Positions 1 to 6,985 are shown, counted from the first letter of the stretch. The stretch is DNA of 17,032 nt from Bacteroidota bacterium (GCA_028876035.1 JAGWTK010000036.1:1-17032); one strand, 5' to 3'. Numbers and translations: made by a program. Notes: generated from the sequence alone by a model not told the origin.

Positions 1-278
1 CCCACTACAATGTGGGAGATAGCCGCGCCGCTCATGGCAAAGAAGAAACCAGCATAAGCCCATTCTTTCAACCGCGGCAATCCCGGTAACAAAACTGCCA
101 GCACGCCCAATAGTTTCCAAACCGCAAGCAGACTGATAAAATAAAGCGGGTATCCCAGTCGGGTGATTTTCTCTACTTCTTTTTGCTGACGCAGTAGTTG
201 AACCAGTCCGGTCGAAAACATTCCCAGGGCTAACCAGCCTGTAGCAATCCAATAAATGATTAGCGATGATTTTTTCAT
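1..278 (-). CDS. DoxX-like integral membrane protein (3' end outside the window)
   Basis: The minus-strand frame opens with ATG at 278 and is still open at the window edge, giving 92 visible residues beginning MKKSSLIIYWIATGWLALGM. Hydrophobic segments lie at about residues 5-24, 45-65 and 73-90. The segment LGYPLYFISLLAVWKLLGVL, followed by a second hydrophobic stretch ending LPGLPRLKEWAYAG, is typical of the DoxX-like family of small four-helix inner-membrane proteins. It starts 4 nt after the stop of the SRPBCC gene, so it is the third gene of an ArsR/SRPBCC/DoxX operon, a recurrent arrangement in Bacteroidota. The biochemical role of this DoxX-like group is not established. The family call rests on pattern recognition; co-transcription is inferred from spacing. 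Confidence 0.8.
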   Translation of the reverse strand, partial: MKKSSLIIYWIATGWLALGMFSTGLVQLLRQQKEVEKITRLGYPLYFISLLAVWKLLGVLAVLLPGLPRLKEWAYAGFFFAMSGAAISHIVV

Positions 279-282
279 ACGA

Positions 283-747
283 CTAGTTTTTGCGGAGCAA
301 TGCTTCCAGTTTATTGTGCGCCATATTGAGTCCGTAGGCAAAAGGCATTTTCAGCATTTGATCACGGAATGCGGCCGACTTAAAGATAATTTGCATATCA
401 AGCTGACTGGTTTCATCGGTAAGGGCGGTGAATGTTAGAAATTCCAGCTGCACCGGGAAAGGTGTATTCTCCATTTCAAAAGTGCGCGTGATTTTGGCAG
501 GTGGTTCAAATTCATGAAATACGCCATTGGCCCGGAATACCACATTGCCCTGTGGATCGCTGGTTTCGTATTGCCAGCTGCCATGCCGTTTGTTTTCCAG
601 TTGCAACACTTTTGTATTCATCCACTGCGCTACGATATCGGCTTCTGTATGTGCTTTGAACAATAGTTCCACCGGCAATTCAAACACCCGGGTGATGAGG
701 ATGTCCTGTTGCCCCTCGCCTGCCCTCACCTGCGTTTTGTATTCCAT
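283..747 (-). CDS. AHSA1/SRPBCC-domain protein
   Basis: This 154-residue protein is the usual length for a single SRPBCC (START-like) domain of the AHSA1 type. Typical signs are the N-terminal strand DILITRVFELPVELLFKAHT, the following segment IVAQWM, and the C-terminal helix entered by QMLKMPFAYGLNMAHNKLEA. The fold is a helix-grip that encloses a hydrophobic cavity; bacterial members are cytosolic and their ligands are generally unknown. It lies 5 nt downstream of the ArsR-type repressor and 4 nt upstream of the DoxX-like gene, so the three are almost certainly one transcript. The family is confident; no substrate can be assigned. Confidence 0.9.
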   Translation of the reverse strand: MEYKTQVRAGEGQQDILITRVFELPVELLFKAHTEADIVAQWMNTKVLQLENKRHGSWQYETSDPQGNVVFRANGVFHEFEPPAKITRTFEMENTPFPVQLEFLTFTALTDETSQLDMQIIFKSAAFRDQMLKMPFAYGLNMAHNKLEALLRKN

Positions 748-752
748 GTTCC

Positions 753-1076
753 TTATTTTTTTGGTTTGTAATTTTTCATGATCGCTTCGAGTTTGTTGAA
801 TCGATCATCCCATATTTTCCGGAATGGTTCGATAAAGTCGGCCACCTCTTTCATTTTTTTTGCGTTGATATGATAATAAACCTCCCGTCCGCTTTGCTCC
901 TGTTTGAGCAATTCGCATTCGGTGAGTATTTGAAGGTGTTTGGAAACCGTTGGCCTGGCGGTATCGAAGTTGGCAGCAATAGCGCCGGCAGTCATTGAAT
1001 GTGTGGCCACCAGCAGCAGGATCGAACGCCGGGTGGGGTCGGCAATAGCCTGGAAAACGTCTCTTCGCAAATTCAT
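753..1076 (-). CDS. ArsR-family winged-helix transcriptional repressor
   Basis: This 107-residue protein is almost entirely a winged HTH. It starts with the ArsR signature VFQAIADPTRRSILLLV (residues 7-23), has the recognition helix at about 40-53 (ARPTVSKHLQILTE), and a wing at about 58-70 (KQEQSGREVYYHI). The only cysteine is C54 and there is no CxC or histidine/acidic metal site, so it belongs to the non-metal ArsR group that commonly sits beside SRPBCC genes. It is the first gene of the operon, and the doubled dyad at 1080-1121 ends 4 nt upstream of its ATG. Autorepression is therefore likely. The family is seen directly; the inducer is unknown. Confidence 0.93.
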   Translation of the reverse strand: MNLRRDVFQAIADPTRRSILLLVATHSMTAGAIAANFDTARPTVSKHLQILTECELLKQEQSGREVYYHINAKKMKEVADFIEPFRKIWDDRFNKLEAIMKNYKPKK

Positions 1077-1079
1077 TGT

Positions 1080-1126
1080 GTAGCTATTTGACTACAAATA
1101 TATGTGTAGTTATTTGGCTACGCAAA
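1080..1126 (-). promoter_or_regulatory. Promoter and double operator of the ArsR/SRPBCC/DoxX operon
   Basis: Two near-identical 16-bp imperfect dyads, GTAGCTATTTGACTAC (1080-1095) and GTAGTTATTTGGCTAC (1106-1121), are spaced 26 bp start to start. On the minus strand a Bacteroidota promoter overlaps them: TTTG at 1123-1126, a 20-nt spacer, and TATATTTG at 1095-1102, an exact fit to TAnnTTTG. A bound ArsR dimer on either dyad would block the -7 box or the initiation region. The predicted start lies roughly 12-15 nt before the ATG, leaving a very short leader. The sites are seen; binding by the adjacent ArsR protein is inferred. Confidence 0.75.
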
Positions 1127-1236
1127 TTTTTTTTTCTTTTACGTTCCTGGGAGGGTTCAAAGCGTTGGCAGGTTTTTGTATACCCAATAACTTGAAGCAA
1201 CGAACTTGCTGAAACAGTTGTCATCACGTCACAAGC

Positions 1237-1623
1237 ATGCCCCGCTTTTTATTCATATCACTCCTCGGGCTGTTGACCCTAGCCAGCTGCTCCAAGTCCT
1301 ACCCCAGCGGGGAAGCGGCCCTTTACGGAACCTGGGTCAACCAGGTATCACCCGGCGATACGTTGACCTTCCTTCGGGTAAACGGACAAAACATCCTTCG
1401 TTTAAACAATAGTTTCAATCCTGCCTTGTCTTCGTACACCGAATACCGCTATGCATTCAAAGACGATCAGCTGAGCATCTTCTTTGGAGCTGGCGACACC
1501 CCGGCCTGGTTAATCAACAGCTTCACCTGGAAAATAAAAGGGAAAGAGTTTGAAATACTGGGATTCCAGTTGTATATGTTTATGTCGTCGAGTACGACGG
1601 TGTTTCACTATAAGAAGGTTTAA
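1237..1623 (+). CDS. Small hypothetical lipoprotein
   Basis: This 128-residue protein has an N-terminal lipoprotein signal, MPRFLFISLLGLLTLASC, with lipobox L15-A-S-C18. The mature part is small and beta-rich: YGTWVNQVSPGDTLTFL, then a strand-rich stretch and an aromatic C-terminus. The opening YGTW followed by DTLTF resembles lipocalin-like small lipoproteins of Bacteroidota, but the match is too weak to name a family. It is alone on the plus strand and convergent with the TonB-dependent receptor. Its TAA stop (1621-1623) is part of the first unit of the repeat array of element A, so the native C-terminus may have been altered. Signal and lipidation are confident; the function is not recognised. 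Confidence 0.75.
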   Translation: MPRFLFISLLGLLTLASCSKSYPSGEAALYGTWVNQVSPGDTLTFLRVNGQNILRLNNSFNPALSSYTEYRYAFKDDQLSIFFGAGDTPAWLINSFTWKIKGKEFEILGFQLYMFMSSSTTVFHYKKV

Positions 1624-1931
1624 AGGTTTAAAAGTTGAAGTGTTTAAAAGTCCTGCGGGTGCATCCCCCTAAACATGGTCTGAAAACAATCTGTGCATGA
1701 GCAGTTCAAGTTCAACGCGTCTTGTATTTAGTTTTTTAAAAAATTTTTGTCTCAACGCATCGGGACGCGAATGACGTTGGGAAGTTTTGATTGTTGCCGC
1801 ATACGCGGGAAAAACGCTGCAATTCGTGCTGAAGCATATAAAGCTGTTAAAGACAATGCAAGACCGCAAAAGGTCACGCCCTCCGCATAACGAACTTTTA
1901 AACTCTTAAACCCTTAAACTTTTAAACTTAA
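1618..1931. repeat. Element A: inverted 8-bp TTTAARRG arrays around a noncoding core
   Basis: The left array runs 1618-1649 in four 8-bp units (GTTTAAAG, GTTTAAAA, GTTGAAGT, GTTTAAAA), followed by GTCC. The right array runs 1895-1926 in the opposite orientation (CTTTTAAA, CTCTTAAA, CCCTTAAA, CTTTTAAA), preceded by GAA and followed by a partial unit. The 314-bp element fills the whole gap between the two convergent genes, and both stop codons are embedded in its outermost units. The core has no convincing gene; a 66-codon minus frame at 1669-1869 has no recognisable domain. The same architecture recurs at 12427-12613 and 12897-13084. Confidence 0.8.
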
Positions 1932-4423
1932 TTGGTCTCCGGCCCCTGGTGGCTCCCGCCATCCTCATTTTCTTTCTTGAACTCCAGTTTACCAAACTTG
2001 TACATAAAGCTGATGCCAAACGACCGAAATGGCATCTGGCGCAGACTGTTCAGCACAAATTGCTGACCGGTGACTTCGGTTTCCTGGCGGACATATTTAT
2101 TGAATGGATTGGTGGTCGTAAAACCGATGCTGCCTTTTTTGTTCCAGAGCTGTTTGCGCAGGGCCAGGTTATACGATGTAAAGGATGGATAGCGCCCCTG
2201 CACTTCGTTCCGCGGCGAATTGAAATTGCCAAAGAATTCAGCCACCAATGTTTTGCTGGCCTGGTAGCTCGCATTCAGGTTAACGCGGTAGTTCAAACTA
2301 TTAATGCTGCTGTTATCTGTAAAACGATTGAGGATGTATTTATCAAACAACGAAAAATTACTGCGTACCGTAAACTTGTCGCCCACCGGCAACGATCCAT
2401 ACAGGCTGAGGCCAAACATATGCTCCACGCCAATATTCTCAAACGTGCTCACGGAAACATTACTATACAAAGAGTCACCCACTTTAAACTGCGGATAATA
2501 CACGATATAAGGTTGTATATCGCCCTGCGAGCCGCGGTAGAACAGGTTGATATTGAGTGACCCGCCTTTTTCAAAACTCCGGCTATACCCCAGTTCGGCA
2601 TTATTACCCAGCTCGGGCTGCAGATCAGGATTACCCCTGCTGATATTCTTCGGGTCCAAGGCATTTACAAAGGGATTCAGGAACTGGTAACCGGGCCGAT
2701 GTATTCTCCGCGTATAGCTTAGTCTTACTGTTTGCTGATCGTTGATATGATGCGCCAGCATAATCGATGGCGCCAGCGTGTTGTAACCGGGGATGCGTAC
2801 GTTGGCAGCCTTTGAGAAATCAGCCTGCGTTTCGGTACGTTCATACCGTAATCCCGTTTTTGCTTCCAGCCATTTGCCAACCGGAAAATTCAAGGAAGCA
2901 TATACGGCGTATACCTGTCGCCGGTAGTGAAGCGCATTCGATTGCGCACTGTCGTAATTATAAATACTGCCGTGCGACAGGGAAAATACATCGGAAGCGC
3001 TTTGGATATCGCGCATGCCTGCTTTCGCACCCGTTTCCAGTTTTACGCCAGTCCCCAATGGCTGTACATAATCTACGACCAGTTCACCGCCGTAGTCTTT
3101 CCCGGGATTACTGCTTTGCAAAGCACTGAACAAACTATCGCCCGATGCGTTGAACTGCTGCTGCAGGTACCGCTGGGAAGAATGACCGAAGCTACTGTTG
3201 AATTGCGCGGTTAATTCCTGTTCCTCCCTGGCAAATGTTTTCCGGTAATTCGCGCTGTAGTCGTAGGATTGAACATTGAAATGATTATCGGGTATAAACA
3301 GTGAAGGCAAACTGCTCAGCACGTTACCGGGATTGGCCGCGTCGGCTACCGACAACAGCTGGTGATTTTCACCCGCACCCTTATTGCCGAAATGATCATA
3401 GCCGAAGTTGGCCGAGAGGGTATTCTTTTTATTGATCTCCCATTCCATACCCAGGCCTGCATTGTAGCCCTGCCGGGTGAATACGCTGTTGCCATCCTGC
3501 AGCAAATCGGTTTGGGTTTTTGCAGTGGTATCGTAGGAAACCCGGTGCAAACTTTTCAAAGTAGTAGATTTCAACTGCCCATTTCCACTGAAATACCCGT
3601 TCACACTCAAGGCACCTCGCCTGGCATGGAGATTAATCGACCCGTTTTCGAGGCGACTGCCCGCTGCCAGGTTGATATTGCCACTGATACCGCGTATCCG
3701 GCTTTCTTTTAAAATGATATTGATGATACCCCCGGTTCCTTCTGCATCGTATTTCGCACCCGGACTGGTAATGACTTCAATGCTCTTGATTTGACTGGCG
3801 GGAATTGCCTGCAGGGCTTCGGCCAAAGAATTGCCAAAAATGCTGGAGGGCTTTCCATTGATCAGGAAACGAATATTGCTGTTTCCCTGTAATTCCACAT
3901 TCCCATCAACATCAACAGACACCTGGGGGATTTTTTTCAACAAATCAGTAGCGACCCCACCTTGCGCGGTCACGTCCCGCTCGGCATTGTACACCATCTT
4001 GTCGATCTTATTTTCAACCAGCGGCTTTTGAGCGACTACGACCACATCTTGTAATGTTTTTGACTTCTTTACAAGCAAAAGATCGGGCAGTTTCTCGCTA
4101 ATGCGCGTAGCCGTCAATTGGATACGCAGTGTATCGCTTTCGTATCCGATAAAATCGATGATGATTTTGTAACTGCCGGTATCCAATCCGTTGATCGAAA
4201 ACAATCCTTTCGCGTCGGTGGTGGCACCATTTACCGGTTTATTGCTGGTTGAGGGATAGATGGCGACACTCGCATACTCTACCGGAGATTTGCTGGCTGC
4301 GTCCAATACTTTCCCCAACACCTGTCCTTTCTTCCCGGACGCATTTTGCTGTTGAGCATAACCGTTATATGCCAGCAGGAGTACTCCAACAAACATGCAT
4401 CCCTTTATCAAAGATTGTTTCAT
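1928..4423 (-). CDS. TonB-dependent outer-membrane receptor (OMP beta-barrel family)
   Basis: This 831-residue outer-membrane transporter is predicted to take up a ligand with energy from TonB. Its signal peptide ends near residue 23 (NGYAQQ). A carboxypeptidase-regulatory-like domain spans about 35-118 (GKVLDAASKSPVEYASVAIY, FIGYESDTL). A plug domain spans about 125-240 (DVVVVAQKPLVENKIDKMVY, IKSIEVITSPGAKYDAEGTG, GIINIIL). The rest is a beta-barrel ending FGISFMYKFGKLEF, as in the OMP_b-brl family. No SusD-like lipoprotein follows, so it is not a classic SusCD glycan pair; peptide, siderophore or other ligands are possible. An exact TAnnTTTG box sits 7 nt before the ATG. Its stop lies in the edge of element A. 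The class is confident; the substrate is unknown. Confidence 0.95.
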   Translation of the reverse strand: MKQSLIKGCMFVGVLLLAYNGYAQQQNASGKKGQVLGKVLDAASKSPVEYASVAIYPSTSNKPVNGATTDAKGLFSINGLDTGSYKIIIDFIGYESDTLRIQLTATRISEKLPDLLLVKKSKTLQDVVVVAQKPLVENKIDKMVYNAERDVTAQGGVATDLLKKIPQVSVDVDGNVELQGNSNIRFLINGKPSSIFGNSLAEALQAIPASQIKSIEVITSPGAKYDAEGTGGIINIILKESRIRGISGNINLAAGSRLENGSINLHARRGALSVNGYFSGNGQLKSTTLKSLHRVSYDTTAKTQTDLLQDGNSVFTRQGYNAGLGMEWEINKKNTLSANFGYDHFGNKGAGENHQLLSVADAANPGNVLSSLPSLFIPDNHFNVQSYDYSANYRKTFAREEQELTAQFNSSFGHSSQRYLQQQFNASGDSLFSALQSSNPGKDYGGELVVDYVQPLGTGVKLETGAKAGMRDIQSASDVFSLSHGSIYNYDSAQSNALHYRRQVYAVYASLNFPVGKWLEAKTGLRYERTETQADFSKAANVRIPGYNTLAPSIMLAHHINDQQTVRLSYTRRIHRPGYQFLNPFVNALDPKNISRGNPDLQPELGNNAELGYSRSFEKGGSLNINLFYRGSQGDIQPYIVYYPQFKVGDSLYSNVSVSTFENIGVEHMFGLSLYGSLPVGDKFTVRSNFSLFDKYILNRFTDNSSINSLNYRVNLNASYQASKTLVAEFFGNFNSPRNEVQGRYPSFTSYNLALRKQLWNKKGSIGFTTTNPFNKYVRQETEVTGQQFVLNSLRQMPFRSFGISFMYKFGKLEFKKENEDGGSHQGPETN

Positions 4424-4430
4424 TAGCGGA

Positions 4431-4438
4431 CAAAGTTA
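4431..4438 (-). promoter_or_regulatory. -7 box (TAACTTTG) of the TonB receptor gene, close to the start codon
   Basis: On the minus strand TAACTTTG matches TAnnTTTG exactly and ends only 7 nt before the ATG at 4423, predicting a leaderless or nearly leaderless mRNA. No TTTG -33 box is visible at the right distance; that position is occupied by the 7-bp array at 4446-4468. Confidence 0.5.
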
Positions 4439-4445
4439 GCGTTTT

Positions 4446-4560
4446 AGCTGCTGGCTGCCAGCTACTAGTAAATCAGGTAAAATGGAAGACTTCTTTTGAG
4501 TAAGTGAGGCAGGAGGATGGTGTGAACCAGGCCAGAAGCCAGTAGCCAGAAGCTAGCAGC
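4446..4560. repeat. Inverted pair of 7-bp arrays in the 4424-4766 gap
   Basis: The left array (4446-4468) reads AGCTGC, TGGCTGC, CAGCTAC, TAG. The right array (4531-4560) reads GCCAGAA, GCCAGTA, GCCAGAA, GCTAGCA, GC, which is the same type of unit in inverted orientation. About 60 bp without a recognisable gene separate them. A 71-codon minus frame crosses the region but looks spurious. The rest of the gap holds the terminator at 4570-4604 and about 160 bp in which I see no other feature. Confidence 0.65.
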
Positions 4561-4569
4561 GCCGAAGGC

Positions 4570-4604
4570 AAAAAAAAAGGGACCGAGGATAGAGATCCAG
4601 TCCC
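4570..4604 (-). terminator. Rho-independent terminator downstream of vsr
   Basis: Read on the minus strand, GGGAC pairs with GTCCC (4600-4604 with 4579-4583) and GGAT pairs with ATCC (4595-4598 with 4587-4590). The hairpin is followed by a run of nine T (4578-4570). It lies about 160 nt past the vsr stop and before the TonB receptor promoter, so it separates the two transcripts. Confidence 0.75.
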
Positions 4605-4766
4605 GTTTATAATCCAATATCCTATGAAAAACCGAGTAGGAGAGAACAAATGGTATGCCAGTAAAATCCAGCTTTAACAATGCAGTATTTATACGGATTT
4701 TGTCCCGCCGCCGGAAATTTCATTACCATTATGGGAAAGAATTATGGGATAAGCTTCACTGTTAGT

Positions 4767-5186
4767 TCAAGAATTGCGCAGTGTCGTTACCAGTTTTTGC
4801 AGGGTTGCCATTCTTTTTGGTGGCTTCAGGCGGCATTCCCACAAGAACAGCACACGCCAGCCCAGTGTGCGAAGTTGTTTTGCGGCTTTTAAATCGTTCG
4901 ATTGGTTGTGGCTGATTTTATCCACCCACCATTGCGTGCGGGTTTTGGGCACTACAAAGTAGCGGCAGCCTGTATGTCCATGCCAGAAACACCCCTGTAC
5001 AAAAATCACCGTCTTGTATTTCGGCAATACGATATCCGGCTTACCCGGCAATTTGCGGCTATGCAGTGTAAACCGAAAACCAGCCCGGTGAAGATGCGAA
5101 CGTACCAGCAATTCAGGTTTGGTGTGTGTGCCCCGAATGCGGCTCATATTATAGCTCCGCGTTGCCCGATCGTGTACGTCTGTCAT
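4767..5186 (-). CDS. vsr: Very short patch repair (Vsr) mismatch endonuclease, orphan
   Basis: This 139-residue protein has the usual Vsr length and start (MTDVHDRATRSYNMSRIRGT). Vsr nicks DNA 5' of T:G mismatches created by deamination of 5-methylcytosine. Key residues line up with E. coli Vsr: Asp51 in GKPDIVLP, the zinc/active-site cluster C66-F-W-H69-G-H71 with C74, the motif KTRTQWWVDKI, and C118 in LFLWEC. The spacing between H71 and C74 is one residue longer than the HHHHC form of E. coli. No cytosine-5 methyltransferase or restriction gene lies within this window, unlike most vsr loci. The promoter places transcription initiation at or next to the ATG. Confidence 0.95.
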   Translation of the reverse strand: MTDVHDRATRSYNMSRIRGTHTKPELLVRSHLHRAGFRFTLHSRKLPGKPDIVLPKYKTVIFVQGCFWHGHTGCRYFVVPKTRTQWWVDKISHNQSNDLKAAKQLRTLGWRVLFLWECRLKPPKRMATLQKLVTTLRNS

Positions 5187-5190
5187 GGCC

Positions 5191-5221
5191 CAAAGCTACC
5201 AGGGAATAAACAGGGCACAAA
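5191..5221 (-). promoter_or_regulatory. Strong Bacteroidota promoter of vsr, predicted leaderless
   Basis: On the minus strand TTTG (5218-5221), a 19-nt spacer, and TAGCTTTG (5191-5198) fit the -33/-7 consensus perfectly. Only 4 nt (GGCC) separate the -7 box from the ATG at 5184-5186. Initiation a few nucleotides past the box would fall on the start codon. The -33 box directly abuts the T-run of the upstream terminator. Confidence 0.75.
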
Positions 5222-5253
5222 GAAAAAGGGCCAGCTCTTGCGGAGCATGGCCC
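5218..5253 (-). terminator. Rho-independent terminator of the T9SS cargo gene
   Basis: On the minus strand GGGCCA (5253-5248) and GCTC (5246-5243) pair with GAGC (5237-5234) and TGGCCC (5233-5228). There is one bulged base and a 5-nt loop, and TTTTTCTTT follows. The hairpin lies about 40 nt past the stop at 5293. Confidence 0.85.
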
Positions 5254-5292
5254 TGGGATTAGGGGTCCTCAAACTGTACGAAAAAAACCTTT

Positions 5293-6792
5293 CTATCGAA
5301 CAATGATCGTCTGCTTAAACATCAAACTATTGTTATCCATAATACCAACGATATAAGAGCCTCGCTGGATGTTATTGTTGAGTTGTACAGGCTGTACTGT
5401 TTGGCTGGCACCCAGGTTTTGCTCCTGGAGTTTACGGCCATTCAAATCGAATACAACGAGCTTTGCATGAGTAAGTGCAGTACCGGTTTCCACATAAATA
5501 TTTTTATTGTCAGCGATTGTTGGATAAACCCGTGTTTCACCTTTTCCGGCAATGGTTACCATTTTAACAGCAGAATAATCGATGCTTCCGTCGTAGTCAA
5601 CCATCGCCAGGCGATAGTAGTTTACCGGCAGCGCATGGTCATCGATAAAGGTGAAAGCCTGGTTAGCGGATCCGGCAGCAGCCACCCTTTTACCAATAGT
5701 AGAAAAGCTCTTGCCGTCTGCGCTGCGCTGAATCTCAAAGTTTTTGAAATCCTGTACATCGGAAGCCGTCCATGCCAGCTGTGCCTTACCGGCAGCAATA
5801 GCACTTGCCTCGAATGAATTAAGTTTAACAGGTAATACAGAGAGGGTGCTGATATTGACGCTGAGACGTGCCAGGCCAGCATTCTGGTAATACTCAAGTA
5901 CCAGGTTGTAGCTGCCGTTCAGCGTGGCTGTATAGGTGCTGGTCGTATAAGACTGCAAATTCCATCTGTTGATAACCCAGGTGGCGCCGCCATCGAGACT
6001 GAGGCGGAAACCATCATCACCACCCACTGTAAACATATAGGTACCCGCTTTAAAGTTTTTAGTGAGGCGGTAACGGGCGCTGAAGTATTCTGTTTGTACG
6101 GAACAGTTGCTGGTATAATAAGTAGTAGCACCGTTGACATTACCGAAATTATCGTCAAACGCAGCACTGTCGCCTCCTTTTCTTACCCATCCCTTGTAAG
6201 TATCGAAGTTCATTCCCTGGTAGAGGTATCCCATCCATTTGTTATTGGTACCGTACACCGAAGGATCGCCATCGCCGGTACAATTGGCAACCAAAGAAAA
6301 ACTGATACGGTTATCACCGCCGTTTTCGTAGAACTCAATTACCATGTTGGTATTACCGTTCAGGGTAGTAGTATAACTGGAAGAAGTGTAACCATGATCC
6401 GTCCAGTTGTTGATTACCCAGGTAGCACCGCCATCCAGGCTAAGGCGGTAACCATCATCACCGCCAACAGTAAATGTGTAACTGCCGGAACTGAAATTTT
6501 TACTGAGTTTGTAACGAACACTGAACTGTTCGGTATACACGCTGCAACCATTGGTATTGAAGTTCACCTGGCTGCCACCAAAGTTTTCGTCGAAATTGGG
6601 ATTGCTGCTATTGCCTTCGTTGGTATACCCTTTATAGGTATCGAAGTTTTTTCCCTGGTAGTTATAAGCTATCCATACATTATTATTACCATAGCTGGTT
6701 TGATTGCCCTGGGGGGAACACTGGGCAACTGACTGCAAGGCAGAACCCGCAAATACTATCACAAGAACAACAAGGGTAGAAATCTTTTTCAT
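5293..6792 (-). CDS. Secreted protein with two PA14-like modules and a T9SS sorting domain
   Basis: I place the start at 6792 rather than the frame's first possible start at 6975, because MKKISTLVVLVIVFAGSALQ begins a clear signal peptide (cleavage near V22-A23) and the upstream extension overlaps a terminator. The 499-residue product has two tandem modules, about 25-171 and 172-315. Each carries YQGxNFDTYKG and the PA14-like core TVGGDDGxRLSLDGGATWVI, with a conserved cysteine (GCSV, NCSV). A fibronectin-like linker domain follows (about 319-415), then a type IX secretion sorting domain (about 420-499) ending FKQTIIVR. PA14 domains often bind carbohydrate, so a surface glycan-binding role is possible but unproven. 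No catalytic domain is visible. It is monocistronic, with a terminator on each side. Confidence 0.88.
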   Translation of the reverse strand: MKKISTLVVLVIVFAGSALQSVAQCSPQGNQTSYGNNNVWIAYNYQGKNFDTYKGYTNEGNSSNPNFDENFGGSQVNFNTNGCSVYTEQFSVRYKLSKNFSSGSYTFTVGGDDGYRLSLDGGATWVINNWTDHGYTSSSYTTTLNGNTNMVIEFYENGGDNRISFSLVANCTGDGDPSVYGTNNKWMGYLYQGMNFDTYKGWVRKGGDSAAFDDNFGNVNGATTYYTSNCSVQTEYFSARYRLTKNFKAGTYMFTVGGDDGFRLSLDGGATWVINRWNLQSYTTSTYTATLNGSYNLVLEYYQNAGLARLSVNISTLSVLPVKLNSFEASAIAAGKAQLAWTASDVQDFKNFEIQRSADGKSFSTIGKRVAAAGSANQAFTFIDDHALPVNYYRLAMVDYDGSIDYSAVKMVTIAGKGETRVYPTIADNKNIYVETGTALTHAKLVVFDLNGRKLQEQNLGASQTVQPVQLNNNIQRGSYIVGIMDNNSLMFKQTIIVR

Positions 6793-6937
6793 AAGGTACA
6801 GTTTGCTAATCCGTACCAAATGATTCAATAGCGGTACCAAAAGGCAATGCGCTGAAAAGCAGGAATTTGCAATCCGAAATTGCAATAATTTCTCCCTCTG
6901 CCGGAAAATTTTCCAAGACTGGGAACAGAAGTCCAAT

Positions 6938-6963
6938 AAAAAAACCCGTCCGGGCAGACGGGT
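6938..6963 (-). terminator. Rho-independent terminator of the zinc-ribbon gene
   Basis: A perfect 7-bp stem pairs ACCCGTC on the minus strand (6963-6957) with GACGGGT (6950-6944) across a 6-nt loop, followed by seven T. It begins about 22 nt past the stop at 6986 and insulates the T9SS cargo gene downstream. Confidence 0.9.
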
Positions 6964-6985
6964 GATCATCACCATTGATAGGTTC

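Noticed and set aside
1669..1869. 66-codon minus-strand ORF inside element A
   Set aside because: No family resemblance, and it lies wholly within the repeat-bounded core; not supported as a gene.
1950..4030. Several long plus-strand ORFs opposite the TonB receptor gene (up to 203 codons)
   Set aside because: They are antisense shadows of a clearly coding receptor frame and show no domain signature.
1928..4423. SusC of a polysaccharide utilisation locus
   Set aside because: No SusD-like gene or glycoside hydrolase is linked in the same direction, and the barrel belongs to the OMP beta-barrel type without the long SusC architecture.
4465..4680. 71-codon minus-strand ORF with a hydrophobic stretch between vsr and the TonB receptor
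   Set aside because: It reads through the terminator hairpin and the right 7-bp array, has no recognisable domain, and no promoter fits it.
6094..6732. 212-codon plus-strand ORF opposite the T9SS cargo gene
   Set aside because: Its valine/isoleucine-rich repetitive content mirrors the complement of the duplicated PA14-like modules; it is not an independent gene.
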